From positions 138,045,468-138,109,467 of the forward strand of contig NC_053390.1 of assembly GCF_905171765.1 (NCBI RefSeq): a stretch of DNA of 64,000 bases. The letters are read 5' to 3'. Made by a program: the position numbers and the translations under genes. This document shows positions 36,660 to 48,040 of the stretch, piece after piece; within the stretch, counting starts at the first letter, position 1; every line of letters starts with the position of its first letter. Source of the stretch: Bufo bufo. Taxonomy: Eukaryota; Chordata; Amphibia; Anura; Bufonidae. The notes below the pieces were generated by a model. The model saw nothing but the letters and a program-made list of their open reading frames with translations, did not search any database and was not told the origin of the DNA.

Positions 36660-37386
36660 AAAACTCAGGGAACGTGCCAGCTTCAGTGCATAAAGAGGGA
36701 AACACATAATCATGTAGCAATTTCGCATATCCAGTGGCCTTGAGGTTTCCATTGATGAAGAATGGCCCCACTATCTTTGTACCCCATATACCACACCATA
36801 CCATCAATTTTTTTGTTCCAACAGTCTTGGAGGGATCTATCCAATGTGGGTTAGTGTCAGACCAATAGCGGTGGTTTTGTTTGTTAACTTCACCATTCAC
36901 ATAAAAGTTTGCCTCATCACTGAACAAAATCTTCTGCGTAAACTGAGGGTCCTGTTCCAATTTTTGTTTTGCCCATTCTGCAAATTCAGTGCGCCGATCT
37001 GGGTCATCCTCGTTGAGAAGCTGCAGTAGCTGGAGTTTGTAATGGTGCCATTTGTGAGTAGCTAATATCCGCCGAAGGGATGTTCGACTAATGCCACTCT
37101 CCAGTGACTTGCGGCGAGTGCTACGCTGTGGGCTTTTGCTGAATGAAGCTAGGACAGCCACTGATGTTTCTTCATTAGAGACAGATTTCATGCGTCCACA
37201 TTTTGGCAAATCCAACACTGAACCAGTTTCACGAAACTTAGCAAGCAGTTTGCTAACTGTAGCATGGGAGATGGGTGGTCTCGTAGGGTGTCTTGCATTG
37301 AAATCTGCTGCAATGACCCAGTTACTGCATTCACCAGACATTAACACAATTTCTATCCGCTCCTCACGTGTTAACCTCGGCGACAT
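36660..37386 (-). pseudogene. Mariner transposase, N-terminal and central part
   Basis: The start at 37386 (MSPRLTREERIEIVLMSGE) opens a helix-turn-helix region with SHATVSKLLAKFRETGSV and a second HTH (ISRTSLRRILATHKW). The first catalytic Asp follows in KILFSDEANFYVNGEVNK, then LMVWCGIWGTKIVGP. The frame is intact to about 36660, where the TTAA insertion interrupts it shortly before the second catalytic Asp. An upstream in-frame Met at 37503 lies in the inverted repeat region and is less likely. Confidence 0.92.
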
Positions 37387-37690
37387 GTCAATGGCTGTAA
37401 ACAAAGAGAAACTTGTAAATAACTCATGAAAGAATAAAGTTACGTTAAAACCAAGCACCATTGTTTTTCTTGCGAAATTCCCAATAAGTTTGATGTGTAA
37501 CATGACCCTCTTCCTATTGAAAAAACAAAAGTTGGATTAAAAATGGCCAACTTCAAAATGGCCGCCATGGTCACCACCCATCTTGAAAAGTTTCCCCCCT
37601 CACATATACTAATGTGCCACAAACAGGAAGTTAATATCACCAACCATTCCCATTTTATTAAGGTGTATCCATATAAATGGACACCCTGTA

Positions 37691-39062
37691 GATGATGACA
37701 GTCGGGTGGGTGCACGTGTTCTGAGCAGTCAGGAATGCCATGAGACTGGTGAGGGTGACATAAGTGACGAACAGACATTAGTGGATGATGATGTAACTGA
37801 TCACACATGGGAGCCGGGTGAAGAGGGAGCATCATCATCATCATAAGGGGGTGAGAGTGGCAGCAAGTCTGTAAGACAGCAGCAGGTTGGGAGCGTGCCG
37901 ATGAGCTAGAAGGTTGTAATCAATGGGAGATCTGGAGCCAAATGCACCCAGGGTAGACTGTCTGCTACTCAGGAGCTTACCTGTCAGGAAACAACCATGC
38001 ACAGGTTCATAAAAGCTGGTGCAGACAGTCAGCATGGAATGTTGGGGGTGAAATGCCATGCTCATCACTGGAGGATGTTAGCATGGTGGTATGCATGGGT
38101 AGGCATGGATATTTGGGCAGAAGGTGAGCCGCAATCAGGGTGCTAATGTTGACACCATGGCCCTGCATCAACACATGGAGCATCAGCATAAAGTGGCCTG
38201 GGGAAACAGTGGAACTAATGTAGTGGCACAGCTTGATGCAGCAAACACTTCTCCAGCAGTCAGGGCTCCTCCTTCCCTTTATATATTGCTCCTGATTCTC
38301 CTCCTCCTTGTGATATGTTTCGACAGCAATCTATCACCGAGGCAATTACAAAGAGACAACAGTATGCGTTCACTCATCCAACGGCGTAGAAGCTGAACAT
38401 GCACCTGGCCAAGTTTCTGGTACTACAGTCCCTACCTTTCCATATTGTGGACCCTGAATATTCTAGAGAACTGATGGCTTGTGCCCACCCAAGGTGGAAG
38501 TCTCTAGCTGTCATTACTTATCTAAAAAAGCTGTACCAGCCCTGCACATGTATGTTGAGCAGAAGGTGGGACAGTCCTTGAGCCTGTCAGTGTCTGGTAC
38601 AGTTCATGCCTGAGCTGACGTGTAACTATTATCAAGGACAATAGATGTTCTTTACATCCCACTGGGTAAATGTGTTGCCGACCCATCAACTTGGCCAGGT
38701 GATGGCAATGCTAACTCTGTGTTGTAATTGTGGGATTTCTGCACCAATGTCCGCCTCTGCCTCCTCATCCTCTACCTTGTCCTCAGCCTCCACTGTAGGC
38801 ACATTTCAGAGTGGTCCTCCAGCATGCAACCTATGCAAAGCATGGCGTTGTTATGCAGTTCTGGACCCGGTCAGCCTGGGCAAACGGAGTCACACAGGGA
38901 GAAACTGATCCGTGTCACCAACCAAGAAATCGAATCCTGGCTATCTCCTCTCCAACTGGAGACAGAAACCATGGTCATCGAAAATAGGAAGAACATTCTG
39001 TCTGCGGTGTGTCAGGGAAGGCTGACCCATGCTCCCTGCATGGCACACATCTTCATTCTGGT
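37691..39062 (+). pseudogene. hAT family-3 transposase, BED and catalytic region (copy A)
   Basis: Follows the mariner directly. An acidic stretch (about 37740-37840) precedes a decayed BED finger whose final part reads MALHQHMEHQHKVAWG (about 38157-38205). SITEAITKRQQYAFTHP-like codons (about 38330-38385) and LLVLQ-type codons follow, then HWVNV near 38660 after a damaged catalytic-Asp region (38600-38640). The VIENRKNIL and HAPCMAH motifs appear near 38960-39050. Several stops and frameshifts. The frame is cut at 39062 by a Penelope-like insert. Confidence 0.8.
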
Positions 39063-39650
39063 AGGCAAAGGTAGTGGCCACAGCACTCGTCCAGATGGAT
39101 TTTGAGGGTGCATGTCTCTAGGGTGATATCCCTCCACCTGGGGATGTTGGTATATACTTTTGAATGTATTGGAGACAGCATGCCAGTGCAGTAAATTCGA
39201 AAATTTATTATTTTATTAATTCATTTAAACACCAGTGGTACATAAACATCAGTGCAACATTTGGGGCCCTTTATGGGTGCCCTTTTTCAGCCTAATGGTG
39301 ATAAAAAGAAGAACAAAATCCATAATTTTCAAGTGCAATACATAATTCCAGGAATTCAATACATGTTTGCAAGGGAAAAAATACATGATTGTATGGAGAT
39401 AAATCTATTACATGACCCAAACAGGGTTTTGTTATATATACATGATCATAGGAAGCTGTAGACGGTACATCCACACCATCTACATCTTCTTTTCATTATC
39501 ATCAGCCTGAAGAATGGCATCCATAAAGGGCCCGAACCGTTGCACTGATGTTGTCTATGTACAACTGGTGTTGAAATGAATTAATAAAATAAGCAATTTT
39601 CGAATTTACTCCACTGGCGCGTTGTCTCCAATACATTCAAAAGAATACAT
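39063..39650. mobile_element. Short Penelope-like non-autonomous insert, 14-bp TSD
   Basis: Flanked by atcttcattctggt on both sides (39049-39062 and 39651-39664). Inside, two inverted copies of about 130 bp face each other: gtattggagac... (39157 onward) and ...gtctccaatacattc (to about 39640). Each contains gcactgatgttg-type sequence and a ggccctttatgg block. A CTGAAGA ... GAACC pair at 39507-39538 resembles the core found in the larger Penelope element. The 14-bp duplication equals that of the 40849-45695 element. No coding capacity. Confidence 0.7.
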
Positions 39651-40528
39651 ATCTTCATTCTGGTTGTCATCCGATTCCTGAAGTCTTCCACCCAGCTACA
39701 CGACATCTTGAAAATGTCAAGGAAACTGCATGCACTTCAGCCACACTTATATTGCAAACTATACCCTACTTCAGCTGCAAAGGCAGAATGGTGTTCCCCT
39801 CATATGCGACCTTTCTACGACTCCAAGCTCCACATGATGGACTGACTGTATGACCAGAGGAAACCCGATTTTTTGATGATGCAGACAGACAGCACTACTC
39901 CCTGGTGCAACTTTCATATTAGATAGTGGCAGCTCATGCGTGACACCTGCCGTTTCCTCAGGCCCTTCGAGGATGCCACTTTATTTGTCAGTTGCCAGGA
40001 CTACGGGATGAATGATGTCATTCCACTCCTTCACGTTTTGGAAGGGATCCTGATATATGTGACTGGTGAGGGAAGAGAAGATATGGTGCTTACATCTTAT
40101 GGCCACCTAAGCCCTGTGGAGGCTGAACTGGCAAAGGAGAAGGTTGAGGAGGATAAAAAACACTCAGGGATTCTATACAGAACTAGGTGGTTTATCTGCC
40201 CAAGCAACAGGAGAGGAGCAGGAGGAGCATGAGGAGCTAGAGGGTGACGACGAAGATGATGCAGATGACCCCAACAGACTATGGCAGTATGCAGTGGAGA
40301 TGGAGACAGGGAGCCCTTCCGAGTCCTTTCTGCAAATAGCCAGATGCATGCTAAGTTGCTTTAATAGTGACAGCTGCATTATCACCATCAGTAGAGGGAT
40401 GACTACTGACTCTCCACAACATTAAACCATCGCAACCCGTCCAAGATGAGGGTCTTTATTACACCTTCTGAGAGGGATGAAAAACTCAACTACTATCGAG
40501 ACATCCTTTGTAGTCGGTTGGTTGTTGC
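39651..40528 (+). pseudogene. hAT family-3 transposase, C-terminal half (copy A)
   Basis: Resumes after the insert with ILVVIRFLKS-type codons, then LMRDTCRFLRPFEDATLFVS (about 39936-39995), an acidic insert (EEHEELEGDDEDDADDP near 40225-40275) and ERDEKLNYY (about 40470). It stops at 40528 where a new hAT terminus starts, so the dimerisation domain is missing. Matches copy B at 57430-58290. Confidence 0.82.
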
Positions 40529-40852
40529 GAGAGATGAGCGAATCGAAGTTGACTAAGTGTAATTCGATCTGCATTTCAGGAAAAATTTGATTTGCACCGA
40601 AGCTAAATTTCCTCGTGCTTTGTGGTAACGAATTGCATTTTTTCCTAAAATGGCTGCTGCACGTGTTAGGACATATAGCAAAGAACTCTGGGAATGAAGG
40701 ATCACCCACAATGTCATGCATGCAGCCAATCAGCATCCAGCCAGCCCCTGTAATGTCACAGCCTCAGCCATCTTGCATTCAGCCATTTTCCAGTGCACTT
40801 AGTGCAGGGAGAGAGGTCAGCAGGCGCTAGGGACAGTGCTAGGAAATATAAA

Positions 40853-41259
40853 AGGTAAAAGAGAAGAAGAACCCGCGCTGACTAGATTCCTCCCTGTAGG
40901 TTTGCTGATAATGTCACCCTAATTATAGCATGTAACACCATATAGTTTTTATTTGCTGTTAGGGTGATGCTATTCTCATTAGTATTTGTGGCATACAGTG
41001 GATTGATTTAACTTGTTTTATCAGGGGTACATACGGTACATGTGGCAACAAAGTATGAAACTGTTGCGGTGTATTGCGGTAGTACTGTACACTTACTGTT
41101 ATGTGCCCCGCTCGGTCCGTTCCCGGAAGTTCAGTCTTATTGATGATCCTCTTGTCGTGTCCAGGTATGTCTTCAGCTTGCTTTGTGATGCGAGCGCAGC
41201 TCTGGCCGGTAGCTTGCGCGCGCACAGAGCAGCCGTGTTAGGTTCGTTGTCCTGGAAAC
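40853..41259. repeat. Left inverted terminal repeat of the Penelope element
   Basis: Its reverse complement matches 45134-45540 almost base for base, from aaaggtaaaagagaag to ggttcgttgtcctg. In Penelope elements such terminal repeats arise from tandem or inverted partial copies. Confidence 0.92.
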
Positions 41260-41271
41260 CTTTTGGGACGC

Positions 41272-44200
41272 ATGAAAAATTTGGAAAGACTACTAATAAG
41301 CGAAATGCGGGACCTATGGGAAGTGGCTTCCCTTTAAAAATACCTGGATTGGGACATCATCCCAAAAGGGTTAAAAATCTACAAAACCCTATCAGGTGAC
41401 GTAGGAGATGAGCATACGCAAAAAGAATGGGACGAGCTTTTCCATAATTTTTCTAGACAAACAATGCGTTTTATTATTGAAAAAAGGAGAAATGGATTAA
41501 TCAAAACCAATAGAGAAATCACCGAACTATTTGATAGTCTCAAGCCTTTCAAAGACCACCCAGACATTATCCACTTACAGGGATCAATCAAAAATAGAAT
41601 AAAAATGAAAGAGGATGAAATCATAACCAAAAAGAAATATAAATTTGACAGGGATTGTATTCCACAAATAACTGCACCAGACACCAGAAATCTCATGTCA
41701 GAGAGATCAACCCTGAACACGATAGATGAAACCAACTGTGACGACACATATGAAAGTAATTATACACTCCATAATACGAGTACAGTAACAACAATAGAAG
41801 AAGAAAACAACACCGTCCCAATAACCCCAATAGTCCATATACTGAGGAAACACCACATAAAAGAGAAACTAAATAGAGGGGACAAAATCATGCCAATCAT
41901 CCCACTCACCCCAACAGTCCACACACGCAACAGACAACAGGTAGATACGACTCCGAGTAGCCCCTTGGAATTATTAAATAGATACAGCCCACTTGAAGAT
42001 ATATCTACCAACAAATCTAACCCTGATGAAAATAATTCAGACATGGGCGCCCCAGGCCCTCTCAGTTATAGTGCAGTAGTCCAAAAGAATGATTCCAAAA
42101 AATCCCACAGATCCAATTATACCATAAATACAAGAAATACATCCAACCAAGGCACAGGGAACACTAGCATAGTGAAAAAATCTATCAGGAAGGATTTTTT
42201 TCAACCAAGAACTACAAAAGAAAAACACAAAAAAGAGGAAAGAGAGGAAAGAGGCTGTCCAAAAAGGAAATCAAAATAACAGGTCAAAAAATCTTCAATC
42301 TCAGCAGATATACACTAACCAATAGCGACATTAATCTACTGCAAAAAGGACTGAAATTCGCACCCTCTGCCAAATTTCATCCCTTTGACGCCTTTATTGG
42401 CCTAAAAATTTTTTTACGCCACTTGGCGTTGAAAAAATACTTTTTAAAGAAAAAAGAATCACAATTTGACTACAACAAATCATTCAAACCAAACAGGTTA
42501 ACAAAATATGTCAACAGGGTAGTGAATGAAGAAAATAAAAAAAAAATAAAAAATTTGAGTATTGAGACTAACTTTTTACACACCCAATTAAAGAATAAAT
42601 CCTGGTTCAACCCATTGAACGAATATTCAGAATCATTTAAAACGTTTGAAACCCTAGTCATTAGGGACCTAAGGAAAATTAAGCCAAAAAATTATAAATT
42701 GCGCAAGCACAATCTCAGTAAACAGGAACAAATAAGTATAAAAACACTACAGACAAATAATGTCATCATTATTAGACCAGCCGACAAAGGAGGGGGTATA
42801 GTGATACTTGACCATACAGATTACCTAAAAGAATCCAATAGAATACTCAAGGATGGAAAAACATACAGGATAATCAAGAACGACCCCACAGAACAATACA
42901 AGCTGAGACTTAATCAATTGACACTAAAAGGAAGGAGATTGGGTATTTTAAACAAAGAAGAAGCTGATTTTATAAACATAAGACACCCCCGCATATAATG
43001 TTTTTATTATTTACCAAAGATCCACAAATCAGAGTCACAACCACCTGGGCGCCCAATAATTAGTGGTATAGGCAGTCTAACCAGTAATCTGTCTAAATAT
43101 GTGGACACCATTCTTCAAAAATATGTCCAAGAATTGCCGGCCTACCTAAAAGATACACAACACATCCTACAAATTTTGGAAACAATAAAATGGGAACCAG
43201 ACTATATCTTGGGGACACTTGACGTCACTTCCGTATACACGGTAATAGAAAACAACAAAGGAAGGGAAGCAGCCCAACACTTCCTGGACAAAAAGGGAGA
43301 CATTCCACCTGAACAAATAAACTACCTCGGGGAATGCATTTTATTCATCTTGAACCACAATTATTTTAAATTTGAGGACATTTTTTTCCTCCAGACGTGG
43401 GGGACCGCCATGGGGACCAGATTCGCGCCGAGCTTCGCTAATCTATATATGGGAAGGTGGGAGGAGCTTACCATCTTTCCCACCGGCGAGCTCCGCGCGA
43501 ATCTGGTCCTCTGGCGGAGATTTATAGATGATATTGTTTTTATATGGAAAGGGGGGATGCCATCCCTACAACAATTTTTAAAAGAAATAAATTTAAACGA
43601 TTTTTATCTACAGTTCACGTCCACCTATAGTACCCAGGAAATCAATTTCCTGGACTTAACTATAAAAATCCAGAACAATACAATACTTACCCAAACATAC
43701 ACAAAACCCACGGATAGCAATGGCTTTATCGCTCTGGACAGCTGCCACCTCCCAGTTTGGCTTACCAATATTCCACGGAGCCAATATATCCGCTTACGGA
43801 GGAATTGCACCTTGAATGAACAGTTCAACTACGAGGCAAACAATTTACAGCAAAAATTCCTAGAAAAGGGGTATAATGCCACCAAACTAGAGGAAATTAA
43901 AAATGAGGTTATGAAAATAGAGCGACAATCGCTGATTCAAAAAAATCATAAAAACCAAAAAAAAGAAAAAAAAGAAGACACATCCCTTGACAGCGAAAAA
44001 AACACATCGAAAGATAACACTGACTTCGATATACCCATAATAACCCAATATCATGAAAAAGAATACCAGTTTAGACAAATCATAAAAAAACACTGGGACA
44101 TCCTGAAGCACGATAAAATTATTGGGGAAAAATTTCCAAAGGCCCCTAAATTTATCTTTAGGAAATCAAAAAACTTGGGAAATCTGATAGCTCCATCAAT

Positions 44201-44702
44201 CAGAAGTACAACTGAAGGGAAACACAAAAAGGCTACTGTACCAGACGACAAAAAAGTTTTTTTTCCCTGCAGAACATGTAAGGCCTGTATAGCGTCCAAA
44301 CAAAAAGACATCATCAAGGAAATTACCAGTGAAAATAACTCTTACAAAATAAAGAACCATCTATCCTGCTTCACAAAGGGGGTCATCTACTATATAAAAT
44401 ACCCGTGTGGGAAGGTATACGTAGGGAGAACGAAACGCGAACTAAAAGTCAGAATTTGGGAACATGTAAAAAATATAAGTAAAAAATTTGTGGGTCATCC
44501 CCTATCACGCCACTTTACGGAAAAACATAAGGGTAAATTTGAAGGCTCGTCCTTTGGAGGCATAGAGCAAGTTCGGCAAGATCCCAGAGGAGGAGACTAC
44601 ATTAAAGCAATGTCACGCAAAGAGAGCGAGTGGATCTACAACTTAAATACCCTGGCTCCCATAGGCCTGAATCAAGAAATTGAATTGTTCGCATTTTTGT
44701 AA
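41272..44702 (+). pseudogene. Penelope RT with C-terminal GIY-YIG endonuclease
   Basis: The likely start at 41272 (MKNLERLLISEMRDLWEV) is followed by a TAA at 41335-41337. The N-terminal frame (41464-42279) is Lys/Thr-rich. A frameshift near 42262 leads into FNLSRYTLTNSDINLLQKGL, and a second frame to a TAA at 42996-42998. The same frame then continues with the diagnostic LPKIHK motif (about 43011), TLDVTSVYT (about 43215), the WGTAMGTRFAPSFANLYMG block (about 43400), the FIDD catalytic pair (about 43520) and INFLDLTI. After a charged linker, a Cys pair (FPCRTCKACI) precedes the GIY-YIG module: VIYYIKYPCGKVYVGRTKRE (about 44380-44440) and a Glu near KESEWIYNL. About 1140 residues is a plausible length for the family. 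It would copy RNA at a nicked target. Confidence 0.93.
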
Positions 44703-45043
44703 TTTCTGTAATCCCTCTATATAGACAGCAAGCAGTAAGCCACCATCATGTAAGGCCAATAACAATAACAAATAGGCTATTCCAAGAATTAGGCCCATTT
44801 ACCAAATTAATATATATCGCAAGATCAGGTTTGATAATCTGGGCAAAAATAGTTCAGCAGTACCAAAAGGACTCAAACCAATCCAATATAAATCAGAAAA
44901 TAAATACATAATCCCTTTTTTCCCTATATCCTGTCATACCCCTTGAAGTCTTTGCATTGTTCCTCTATTGTCCTGTAAACAAAAGACGTCTCCATGGAAA
45001 CCTGTATGCTTAAAGATCGGCCAAACAGGCTCTACAGCTATCC

Positions 45044-45072
45044 CTGAGGAAGGAATACGTTTATTTCGAAAC
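45044..45072 (+). ncRNA. Possible hammerhead-ribozyme-like core in the Penelope 3' region
   Basis: CTGAGGA (45044-45050) and GAAAC (45068-45072) bracket a possible stem (ggaata/tatttc, with one G-U pair, loop cgtt). This matches the CUGANGA...GAAA layout of hammerhead ribozymes, which are known from Penelope elements. An extra A sits before the stem, and I could not establish stems I and III or a cleavage site, so activity is uncertain. Confidence 0.4.
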
Positions 45073-45133
45073 GCGGAGGAATTGTGGACCCTTGAGGCTT
45101 CCGTAGCTTCGGGTGTGACGTCACACTACAGGT

Positions 45134-45540
45134 TTGCAGGACAACGAACCTAACACGGCTGCTCTGTGCGCGCGCAAGCTACCGGCCGGAGCTGCGCTCG
45201 CATCACAAAGCAAGCTGAAGACATACCTGGACAAGACAAGAGGATCATCAATAAGACTGAACTTCCGGGAACGGACCGAGCGGGGCACATAACAGTAAGT
45301 GTACAGTACTACCGCAATACACCGCAACAGTTTCATACTTTGTTGCCACATGTACCGTATGTACCCCTGATAGAACAAGTTAAATCAATCCACTGTATGC
45401 CACAAATACTAATGAGAATAGCATCACCCTAACAGCAAATAAAAACTATATGGTGTTACATGCTATAATTAGGGTGACATTATCAGCAAACCTACAGGGA
45501 GGAATCTAGTCAGCGCGGGTTCTTCTTCTCTTTTACCTTT
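45134..45540. repeat. Right inverted terminal repeat of the Penelope element
   Basis: Inverted partner of 40853-41259. Upstream (44703-45133) is the 3' non-coding region holding a hammerhead-like core. Downstream (45541-45695) is a unique 155-bp tail before the target duplication. Confidence 0.92.
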
Positions 45541-45909
45541 CAATATTAGTTTTTTTCCTATTCTGTGGGCGATTTTTGGCAATTAACCCCATAATAGAAC
45601 CCTGCAGCGACGGGGCTCACGCATAGCCATTTTGTGTGAGCTCATCTGTACTCCATCCTATCCAGACGGCAGCGCGAGTGTTTATTCACTGCTTTAGTGC
45701 TAGGAAATACTTTATTATGCTGAAAAATCGATTGAGAGGTTCAAGGAAAGATTATTCAAGGTGTAGGGAAAGGATAGGGAGGCATCATCTACACTATAAA
45801 AGGAGAACAGGGTGGGTAATAGGAGCTATTCTATTACACCTTGCTGCACTAATTGGGAATAAAAATTGCAGTTATACTGCTGCTATTAGGTTAGGTTGTT
45901 TGCACTATA

Positions 45910-47460
45910 CAGTCCTGATCAAAAGTTTAAGACCACTTGAAAAATGGCAAAAAATCATATTTAGCATGGCTGGATCTTAACAAGGTTCCAAGTAGAGCTT
46001 CAACATGCAATAAGAAGAAATGGGAGTGAGACAAAACATTTTTTGAGCATTCAATTTAATGAAAACAACAAATAAACTGAAACAGGCTGTTTTTCAGCTG
46101 ATCAAAATATTAGGACCACATGCCTTTAAAAGGCCAAATCTGTGCTAAGATGTGGATTAATTGTCATTTTCTGTCAGGTAGTCACACGTTGTGATGGCAA
46201 AGGCAAAAAAACTCTCCCTTTTTGAACGTGGTCGGGTTGTTGAACTGCATAAGCAGGGTCTCTCACAGCGCGCCATCGCTGCTGAGGTGGGACGCAGTAA
46301 GACAGTCATTTGGAATTTCTTAAATGATCCTGAGGGTTATGGAACAAAAAAGTCAAGTCGAAGACCCAAAATAATTTCATCAGCACTGAGCCGGAGGATC
46401 CAATTGGCTGTCCGTCAAGACACTGGACGATCCTCGACCCAAATTAAGGCCCTTACTGGTGCTGACTGCAGCCCCATAACCATCAGATGGCATCTGAGAC
46501 TGAAGGGCTTCAAAAACAAAAAAAGGCTTCAAAGAACTTGTCTCCTTGAACGCCACAGAACTGCTCGTTTGGACTTTGCAAGAGAGCACCAAACATGGGA
46601 CATTCAAAGATGGAAGAAAGTTTTATTCTGATGAGAAAAAACGTAACCTTGATGGTTCTGACGGTTTCCAACGTTACTGGCATGACAAGCAGTTCCCACC
46701 TGAGATGTTTTCTACGCGCCACAGTGGAGGGGTGCCATAATGGTCTGGGGTGCTTTTTCCTTCAGTGGAACAATGGAGCTTCAGGAAGTGCAGGGGCGTC
46801 AAACAGCCGCTGGCTATGTCCAGATGTTGCAGAGAGCATTCCTCATGACAGAGGGCCCTCGTCTGTGTGGTAACGACTGGGTTTTTCAACAGGACAACGC
46901 TACAGTACACAATGCCTTGCAAGACAAGGGACTTCTTCAAGGAGAATAACACCACTCTTTTGGCCCATCCTGCGTGTTCCCCTGATCTAAATCCAATTGA
47001 GAACCTTTGGGGATGGATGGCAAGGGAAGTTTACAAAAATGGACAAAAGTTCCAGACAGTAGATGGCCTTCGTGCCGTCGTCTTCACTACTTGGAGAAAT
47101 GTTCCCACTCACCTCATGGAAACGCTTGCATCAAGCATGCCGAAATGAATTTTTGAAGTGATAAACAATAACGGCGGAGCTACTCATTACTGAGTTCATG
47201 TTTGGAAATTGGATTTCTGTTTTGGGGGGGTTTCGTTTTTTTTTGGAGGTGTGGTCCTAAACTTTTGATCAGCTGAAAAACAGCCTGTTTCAGTTTGATC
47301 GTTGTTTTCATTAAATTGAATGCTCAAAAAATGTTTTGTCTCACTCCAATTTCTTCTTGTTGCATGTTGAAGCTCTACTTAGAACCTTGTTAAAATCCAG
47401 CAATGCTAAATATGTTTTTTTGCCATTTTTCAAGTGGTCTTAAACTTTTGATCAGGACTG
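45910..47460 (+). mobile_element. Tc1-type element with about 200-bp terminal inverted repeats
   Basis: Ends cagtcctgatcaaaagttt / aaacttttgatcaggactg, with TA on both sides (45908-45909, 47461-47462). A second inner pair (aaacaggctgtttttcagctgatcaaaa near 46080, inverse near 47270) gives long repeats with internal motif copies, as in IR/DR-type Tc1 elements. Inserted in the leader of hAT copy B. Confidence 0.95.
46191..47148 (+). pseudogene. Tc1 transposase (DD34E), frameshifted
   Basis: The start at 46191 opens a paired-type DNA-binding region (LSLFERGRVVELHKQGLSQR, then RSKTVIW). A frame change near 46628 follows. The SDEKK motif carries the first catalytic Asp, VWGAFSFSG follows in another frame, then FQQDNATVHNA with the second Asp, and after a further frame change [14 protein letters not shown] with the Glu. 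The spacing between the second Asp and the Glu is 34 residues. About 320 residues with at least three frame changes; inactive. Confidence 0.93.
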
Positions 47461-47462
47461 TA

Positions 47463-48020
47463 TAATAAATCAGTAATTCCAGCAAACCTTGCTTATTGGG
47501 GTGCAGGTTCTGTGTGATGCAGCCATTTATAGGGTGTATTAATAGAAAATATATGTACGACCTATTAGCCATTCTGCGTTGATTTCACATTGTATAGAAT
47601 TTTTTGGGGGGTGTATTAATAGGAAATAAAAAGTTCTAAATATATGTCATAATTGCCGTTCAGCGGTGAAGTTACATTGTACTGTAGCCATTTACGGGGT
47701 GTATTAATATGAAAAATACATACAGTACATCCTATTAGCCGTTCTGCGGTGAATTTTGATTGTTATATTTCTTTTTTTGAGGTATATTAATTGGAAAAAA
47801 TAAATGTCTTAATTGTCATTCTGCGGTGAAGTTACATTGTACTACAGCCATTTACGTGGTGTATTAAAAGGAAATATACATATGTCCTATTACCTGTTTT
47901 GCAGTGAATTGTGATTGATATATTTTTTTTGGGGGGTGTATTAATAGGAATTAATTGCCATTCTGCGGTGAAGTTACATTGTACTACAGCCTTTTTTAGG
48001 GTGTATTATTTTAATTTTAA
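47463..48020. repeat. Family-3 hAT leader with about 70-80-bp repeats (copy B)
   Basis: ctgcggtgaagttacattgtact and gtgtattaatagg motifs recur five to six times with periods near 70-90 bp. The array is homologous to 26252-26760 in inverted orientation and directly precedes the N-terminal coding region. Confidence 0.85.
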
Positions 48021-48040
48021 TTTAATTATTTTATTATACA

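Larger units (their letters stand above)
31220..37688 (-). mobile_element. Mariner-type element (DD41D spacing), split by a TTAA element
   Basis: Terminal inverted repeats start CAGGGTGGGCCATTTATATG on the left. The right end has the inverse with a 1-2 base difference (atggacaccctg). They extend about 80 bp inward. TA flanks both ends (31218-31219 and 37689-37690). Without the inner TTAA element (31842-36655) it would be about 1.65 kb, a normal mariner size. It inserted into the coding region of hAT copy A. Confidence 0.93.
29600..40528 (+). mobile_element. hAT element, family 3, copy A, with nested insertions
   Basis: The similarity to copies B and C begins near 29600 (ctcgcgcttcgtggtaac, compare 40610-40630), so the extreme terminus is missing. 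A promoter, N-terminal coding piece, BED region and catalytic region follow in order. Interruptions are the solo LTR (30274-30914), the mariner (31220-37688) and a Penelope-like insert (39063-39650). The transposase breaks off at 40528, where copy B's terminus starts. Confidence 0.82.
40849..45695 (+). mobile_element. Penelope-like retroelement with 400-bp inverted ends
   Basis: Flanked by agtgctaggaaata (40835-40848 and 45696-45709), a 14-bp target duplication in hAT copy B. About 400 bp at the left (40853-41259) and right (45134-45540) are inverted copies, both starting near aaaggtaaaagagaag. An extra 155 bp (45541-45695) lies only at the right end. The coding region between them has RT and GIY-YIG domains in Penelope order. 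Only two stops and one frameshift are seen, so it is relatively young. Confidence 0.94.
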
